A stretch of DNA of 64,000 nt from NCBI RefSeq assembly GCF_052045245.1, contig NZ_JBQEON010000001.1:343651-407650 (forward strand), given 5' to 3'. The first letter of the stretch is position 1; each line of letters opens with the position of its first letter. Below are positions 59,849 to 64,000 of this stretch, piece by piece. The stretch is from Burkholderia sp052045245 (GTDB taxonomy: Bacteria; Pseudomonadota; Gammaproteobacteria; Burkholderiales; Burkholderiaceae). Both the position numbers and the translations under genes were made by a program. The notes beneath the pieces were generated by a model that saw only the letters and a program-made list of their open reading frames with translations, was not told the DNA's origin and did not search any database.

Positions 59849-60691
59849 TCAGGCGCGCGCGTCGCGCAGAAGCGCGGCAACTGCCGCGAGTACGTCGTCG
59901 GTCCGCTCGCGATGCGGCAGGTGTCCGCATCCGCCCAGCAGCAGGAACGACGACGGTCCCGCGACGCGCGCGGCGATCCGCTTCGGATGCACGTCCGACC
60001 CGTATTCGTCCTGTTCGCCGTGAATCGCGAGCGTCGCGCAGCGCACGCGCGGCAGTTCGTCGTCGAGATTCCAGCCGCGAAACGCCTGCGACAGCCACGT
60101 GTCGACCCACGCCCGCAGCACCCATTCGGCCTTGTCGCCGTGATAGCGCGCGAGCCGGTCGAGCTGGCCCGGCGCGTCGAACTGCCGCCCCGCGTCGCGA
60201 ATGCCGTCGAGCGTGCGATCCTCGACGAACGCCTGCGCGGCGACCGTCACCAGCGCGCGGCATCGCCCGGGATGCGCGGCCGCGCATCCGACCGCCATGC
60301 CGCCGCCCACGCTGTGCCCGAACACGACGAACGCATCGATGCCGAACCGTTCGAGCAACGCAGTGAACCCGAGCGTGGCCTCGTCGCGCACGAACGTCGT
60401 GCCGAGCCGCCCCGGATGACGATCCGAGCGGCCGAAACCCAGCCGGTCGTACGCGATCACGTCACGCTGCGCGGCACGCGCGAGTTGCGCGGGGAAGTCG
60501 CGCCATAGTTCGACACAGCCGAGCGAATCGTGCAGCAGTACGATCGGCGCGGCCTGCATAGGCGCGGCCGGCATCGGTGCGACCGGCTCAGGCACGGCCG
60601 TCCCGGATGCCGGCGCACCGCGCCAGCGCTTCGCGAAGAGACGCCCTTGCGGCGTCTCGACCCAGGTCTCCTCGGTCACGATTTCAGTCAT
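59849..60691 (-). CDS. Alpha/beta hydrolase
   Basis: A 280-residue alpha/beta hydrolase with the nucleophile Ser127 in FGHSVGGGM, an acid in HGEQDEYGSD and the base in GGCGHLPHRE. The oxyanion segment is VLLHDSLGCVELWRDF. An Ala/Pro/Met-rich insertion (AVPEPVAPMPAAPMQAAP, 32-49) interrupts the N-terminal part and is likely a disordered loop. It lies 114 bp downstream of a CatM/BenM-type LysR gene on the same strand. An enol-lactone hydrolase role would fit the missing catD step but is not supported by specific residues. Confidence 0.82.
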   Translation of the reverse strand: MTEIVTEETWVETPQGRLFAKRWRGAPASGTAVPEPVAPMPAAPMQAAPIVLLHDSLGCVELWRDFPAQLARAAQRDVIAYDRLGFGRSDRHPGRLGTTFVRDEATLGFTALLERFGIDAFVVFGHSVGGGMAVGCAAAHPGRCRALVTVAAQAFVEDRTLDGIRDAGRQFDAPGQLDRLARYHGDKAEWVLRAWVDTWLSQAFRGWNLDDELPRVRCATLAIHGEQDEYGSDVHPKRIAARVAGPSSFLLLGGCGHLPHRERTDDVLAAVAALLRDARA

Positions 60692-60805
60692 GTGTCGGTC
60701 GTCGTCTGCATGAAAGCGGCCGCACGCCGGCGCGCCGCATCGAATGCCGTCGATGGTGGCCCGGCCGCGCGCGCGGCGTCAAGCAAGCCCCCATCGCCCG
60801 CACGT

Positions 60806-61723
60806 TCATTCCGGCTGCGGCGGCAGATACTCCATGTGCGACTCGTCGTACAGCCGGTAGATCAGCGCCTGCATCGCGCGGATGTCCTCCGATTCGTCGA
60901 GCATCCGCATGCTCATGATGATCGGCGACACGAGGTTCGGATCGTCGAGCGGCTTGTAGCTGATGTCGTCGCGCTTCAGCCCGTACACGCTGTGCGGCAC
61001 GACCGACACGCCCTCGCCCATCGCGACGAGCCCGAGCGCGATCTGCAGCTCGCGTGTCTCGTAGATGCGCCGCGGCTGCAGCGCGCGATCGTGGAAGGCC
61101 GCGAGCACCTGGTCCGCATAGCTCGGCCGCGGCGCCTTCGGGAAGATGATCAGCGTGTCGTTCACGAGATCGTGCAGCGACAGCACGGGTTTCGCGCCGT
61201 CGAGCACATGGCCGACCGGCAGCGCGACGATCATCCGCTCCTCGCGCAACACGACGCGCCGCACGCTCGGATCCTCGTGACGGATGCGCCCGAACCCGAC
61301 GTCGATGCGCCCTTCCTTCAGCGCCTTGATCTGGTCCATCGTCGACATCTCGTGCAGGCTCAGCTCGACGGCCGGATACTCGCCGCGAAAGCGCCGGATG
61401 ATCTTCGGCAGCATCCCGTACAGCGTCGAGCCGACGAAGCCGACCGACATGCTGCGCTCGATCTGGCCGACCCGCTTCGTCATCGATTCGAGCTCGGTCG
61501 TCTGCGCGAGCAACTGCACCGCGTGCGAATAGAAGAACCGCCCCGCGTCGGTCAGCTTCAGCGGCCGCGCGTTGCGCTCGAACAGCGGCACGCCGAGCGC
61601 CTCCTCGAGCTGCTGGATCTGCCGGCTGAGCGGCGGCTGCGCGATATGCAGGCGCTCGGCCGCCCGCGTGAAATTCCGCTCCTCGGCAACCGCGACGAAG
61701 TAGCGGAGGTGTCTCAACTCCAT
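60806..61723 (-). CDS. LysR-family regulator of the CatM/BenM branch
   Basis: A 305-residue LysR regulator clearly related to CatR in this window: MELRHLRYFVAVAEERNFTR, then AAERLHIAQPPLSRQIQQLE, FVGSTLYGMLPKII and EGRIDVGFGRIRHE. This branch senses muconate or benzoate-related acids. The start at 61723 gives the canonical beginning; the longer in-frame ATG at 61765 adds 14 atypical residues. No divergent aromatic operon lies upstream, only a DUF3717 gene on the same strand, so its targets are elsewhere or are the following hydrolase. Confidence 0.85.
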   Translation of the reverse strand: MELRHLRYFVAVAEERNFTRAAERLHIAQPPLSRQIQQLEEALGVPLFERNARPLKLTDAGRFFYSHAVQLLAQTTELESMTKRVGQIERSMSVGFVGSTLYGMLPKIIRRFRGEYPAVELSLHEMSTMDQIKALKEGRIDVGFGRIRHEDPSVRRVVLREERMIVALPVGHVLDGAKPVLSLHDLVNDTLIIFPKAPRPSYADQVLAAFHDRALQPRRIYETRELQIALGLVAMGEGVSVVPHSVYGLKRDDISYKPLDDPNLVSPIIMSMRMLDESEDIRAMQALIYRLYDESHMEYLPPQPE

Positions 61724-61901
61724 GTTCGAACCCTCCCGGACAAGCAACGGACGCTCATTCGGCACCGCGCGGACCCATCCCGCGCCGGTCGTCCCATGAT
61801 CGCCTGCCCCGATCCCGTGACGATACCTCAGCCCGCCCCGACACCGGCGCGAACACCGGCGCGCGCGGTCGCGACCGTGTCCGGTGCGCCGCGCAAAGCA
61901 A

Positions 61902-61927
61902 AACGGGAAGCCGCGAGGCTTCCCGTT
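61902..61927 (-). terminator. Terminator of the DUF3717 gene
   Basis: AACGGGAAGCC at 61902-61912 and its exact complement at 61917-61927 enclose 4 nt. On the minus strand it is followed by TTTTGCTTTGC. Its stem is almost the same as that of the hairpin at 62498-62523. Confidence 0.78.
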
Positions 61928-61967
61928 CGTTCATCGACGCCGCCGGCGGCAGCGTCGCAACCGCGCG

Positions 61968-62213
61968 TCATGCCTCGGTCGCGTACAGTGCGTCGCGTTG
62001 CGCGTCGCTCAGCGAATCGAGCGGCACGTCCGGCAGCCGATAGCAGATCATCGCGCCGTACAGCTCGGCCAAGCAGTTGCTGCCGGCGTCGAGCGCGTAA
62101 CCGTCCTCGCCGTTCGGCGCCGGCGGATACACGTCGCGCCACGCGTTGATCGCGGCTTCGATGCGCACGATGGAAACGGGTCCGGCCTTGCGCTCGGCGG
62201 GTGATGCGCTCAT
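61968..62213 (-). CDS. DUF3717 small protein
   Basis: An 81-residue soluble protein of the DUF3717 type: SIVRIEAAINAWRDVYPPAP then NGEDGYALDAGSNCLAELYG. Members are short proteins of beta-proteobacteria without known function. ATG 62213 gives the expected lead. Its own terminator hairpin follows at 61902, and it lies between two genes read in the same direction. Confidence 0.8.
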   Translation of the reverse strand: MSASPAERKAGPVSIVRIEAAINAWRDVYPPAPNGEDGYALDAGSNCLAELYGAMICYRLPDVPLDSLSDAQRDALYATEA

Positions 62214-62497
62214 GGATTCCTCTGGGTTGCGCGCTCCGCGGGCCGAGCCGGCCGCGGCGGAACGATGAAAACGCCGGGCGCCGCCGGCCGCCGCAACAGG
62301 CGCGCGCCGGATGCCCGATCCGCGCCGCGCTCGTCGCGCCGGCCGGGCCGTGGCCCGGTAGGGTCGGGCAATATAACCGGCTTTGACCCCGTGCAGGCGA
62401 AAGCCGACAAAAAAAGCGGGTTCCGCGACGGCTGGAACGGTATCGGGAACCACGCAACGTCGGCGGCACGCCGCGTCGCCTCGGACGTCCCGAAGAA

Positions 62498-62523
62498 AAC
62501 GGGAAGCCCGTGAGCTTCCCGTT
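62498..62523 (-). terminator. Terminator of the LysP-type permease gene
   Basis: AACGGGAAGC at 62498-62507 and its complement at 62514-62523 enclose 6 nt, 38 bp beyond the permease stop. On the minus strand a T-rich run (GTTTTCTTCG) follows. The remaining gap to 62214 (347 bp in all) shows no gene. Confidence 0.75.
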
Positions 62524-62560
62524 CTCCTCGCACTGCACGCGGCGGCGGGCCGCGCCGGCA

Positions 62561-64000
62561 TCAGTTCGCGGTTTCGCGGTTCTCCACGCGCTGCGCCTGC
62601 GCGCCGCGATTCGCGGCGACCCACGGCGCAATCTCCATGTCCTCGTAGCGCACGAAGCGGCTCTTGTTCAGGAACCGGTAGCCGAGCCACACGACGAGGA
62701 ACAGCGGGATGCCGACGTAGGTCGCGGCCACGCCCGCCCAGTCGATCCGGTTCGCGAGAAACGCCTGATAGTCCTGCCCCAGCGCGATCACGAGACACAG
62801 CACGAACGCGAACAGCGGGCCGAACGGGAACCACTTCGACTGGTACGGCAGCTGCTCGAGCCGGTAGCCCTGCGTCACATAGCCCTTGCGGAACCGGTAG
62901 TGGCTGATCGCGATGCCGAGCCACGCGATGAAGCCGGTCATCCCCGACGTGTTCAAGAGCCACAGGTACACGGTCTTGTCGCCGTACAGCGACGTGAAGA
63001 AGCACAGCGCGCCGACGGCCGTCGTCGCATACAGCGCGTTGCGCGGCACACCGCCCGGCGACAGCTTCGCGAACAGCTTCGGCGCGCGGCCTTCGACGGC
63101 GAGGTTGTAGAGCATCCGCGTCGACGCATACATGCCCGAGTTGCCGGCCGACAGCACGGCCGTCAGAATCACCGCGTTCATCACGCCGGCCGCGAACGCG
63201 AGGCCCGCGTGGCGGAACACGAGCGTGAACGGGCTGACACCGATGTCGGTCACGTCGCTCTTCAGCAGGCTCGGGTCGGTGTACGGAATCAGCACGCCGA
63301 TCACGAAGATCGCGAACACGTAGAACAGCAGGATCCGCCAGAAGATCTGGCTGACCGCGCGCGGGATCGTGGTGCGCGGGTTCTCCGATTCGCCGGCCGC
63401 GACGCCGATCATTTCGGTGCCCTGGAACGAGAAGCCCGCGATCATCGCGACGCCGAGCATCGTCGCCCAGCCGCCCGCGAACGGCGCATCGCCGATCGTG
63501 AGGTTGCCCCAGCCCGCGCTCGGGCCGCCCTGCATGATCCCGAAGATCATCAGCAGGCCGACGCCGACGAACGCGAGCACGGTCAGCACCTTGATCAGCG
63601 CGAACCAGTATTCGGCCTCGCCGAAGCCACGCACCGACAGCGCGTTGAGCGCGAAGATCAGCGTGAGGAAGATCGCGCTCCACCAGACGCCGGGCACGTG
63701 CGGAAACCAGTAATTCATCACGAGCTGCGCGGCGACGAGTTCGACCGCGAGGGTCACGGCCCAGCTGTACCAGTAGTTCCAGCCGAGCGCGAAGCCGAAG
63801 CCTTCGTCGACGAATTTCGAGCCGTAGGTCGCGAACGAGCCCGACACCGGCATGAACGCGGCCATCTCGCCGAGGCTCGTCATCAGGAAATAGACCATCA
63901 GCCCGATCATCATGTAGGCGAGCATCGCGCCGCCGGGGCCGGCCTGCGAGATCGACGCGCCGGACGCGACGAACAGGCCCGTGCCGATCGAGCCGCCGAT
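62561..64000 (-). CDS. lysP: Lysine-type amino acid permease (APC family; 5' end cut)
   Basis: An amino acid/proton symporter of the APC family whose N-terminus lies beyond the right edge; 479 codons are visible. The incomplete first helix reads IGGSIGTGLFVASG, the APC substrate motif. GFSFQGTEMIGVAAGESENP, SGMYASTRMLY, GGVPRNALYATT and LWLLNTSGMTGFIAWLGIAI are near-identical in pattern to E. coli LysP, so lysine is the probable substrate. Twelve helices are expected, about eleven visible. It is followed by a hairpin terminator. Confidence 0.9.
   Translation of the reverse strand: MGGSIGTGLFVASGASISQAGPGGAMLAYMMIGLMVYFLMTSLGEMAAFMPVSGSFATYGSKFVDEGFGFALGWNYWYSWAVTLAVELVAAQLVMNYWFPHVPGVWWSAIFLTLIFALNALSVRGFGEAEYWFALIKVLTVLAFVGVGLLMIFGIMQGGPSAGWGNLTIGDAPFAGGWATMLGVAMIAGFSFQGTEMIGVAAGESENPRTTIPRAVSQIFWRILLFYVFAIFVIGVLIPYTDPSLLKSDVTDIGVSPFTLVFRHAGLAFAAGVMNAVILTAVLSAGNSGMYASTRMLYNLAVEGRAPKLFAKLSPGGVPRNALYATTAVGALCFFTSLYGDKTVYLWLLNTSGMTGFIAWLGIAISHYRFRKGYVTQGYRLEQLPYQSKWFPFGPLFAFVLCLVIALGQDYQAFLANRIDWAGVAATYVGIPLFLVVWLGYRFLNKSRFVRYEDMEIAPWVAANRGAQAQRVENRETAN

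Noticed and set aside
1..64000. CRISPR array, tRNA/rRNA genes, insertion sequences, prophage
   Set aside because: No regularly spaced repeats, tRNA-like folds, transposase or phage structural genes were recognised by eye; small tRNAs could still be missed.

Overview
The window is high-GC (roughly two thirds G+C) proteobacterial DNA with densely packed genes, short intergenic gaps and many LysR, MarR and AraC regulators. The gene set (three-component anthranilate dioxygenase andAcAdAbAa with andR, a catR/catBAC cluster, an EmrAB-OMF pump, HI1419/HI1420-type toxin-antitoxin, DUF3717) points to Burkholderia, most likely the B. cepacia complex and one of its accessory-type replicons. No rRNA, tRNA, insertion sequence, prophage or CRISPR array was seen. 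Both window edges cut through genes (a Na+/H+ antiporter at the left, a LysP-type permease at the right).

Layout: 1-7.1 kb holds the antiporter, a ThDP enzyme plus aldehyde dehydrogenase operon, a toxin-antitoxin pair and a DUF445 membrane protein. 7.3-15.4 kb is a contiguous aromatic catabolism block: AndA turns anthranilate into catechol, then CatA, CatB and CatC carry it to the enol-lactone; catD is not present beside them. 15.5-22.5 kb carries a quinone reductase with its LysR, a gene under a near-consensus LexA box, FadH with an AraC regulator, and a coupled pair of unknown two-TM proteins. 22.5-30.4 kb has an aconitase X enzyme, two paralogous MarR regulators, a LysR and a tripartite drug efflux operon, with one DNA motif shared by three of the promoters.

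31.9-44.3 kb looks like a synthase-dependent polysaccharide locus that is neither cellulose nor poly-GlcNAc (pgaABCD): a processive GT2 synthase, bactofilin-like protein, YaiO outer-membrane barrel, integral membrane protein, deacetylase-like secreted protein, GH8-like secreted protein and a GlmS paralogue on one strand, with a WecB UDP-GlcNAc 2-epimerase divergent across a 1.2 kb gap. 44.4-50.1 kb encodes a non-flagellar MotA/MotB pair preceded by a cyclic-nucleotide-binding/FliG-C fusion and followed by a chemoreceptor. These two regions are the best candidates for undescribed systems.

50.4-55.8 kb carries two small secreted proteins and a histidine-type ABC importer divergent from hutC, with a HutC operator between them. 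56.0-59.8 kb has a TetR repressor with two identical-phase operators in front of a lipoprotein/PqiB-like pair. The window ends with an alpha/beta hydrolase, a second CatM/BenM-type LysR, a DUF3717 protein and LysP. Gene functions are inferred by reading motifs and family resemblance only; no database search was run.
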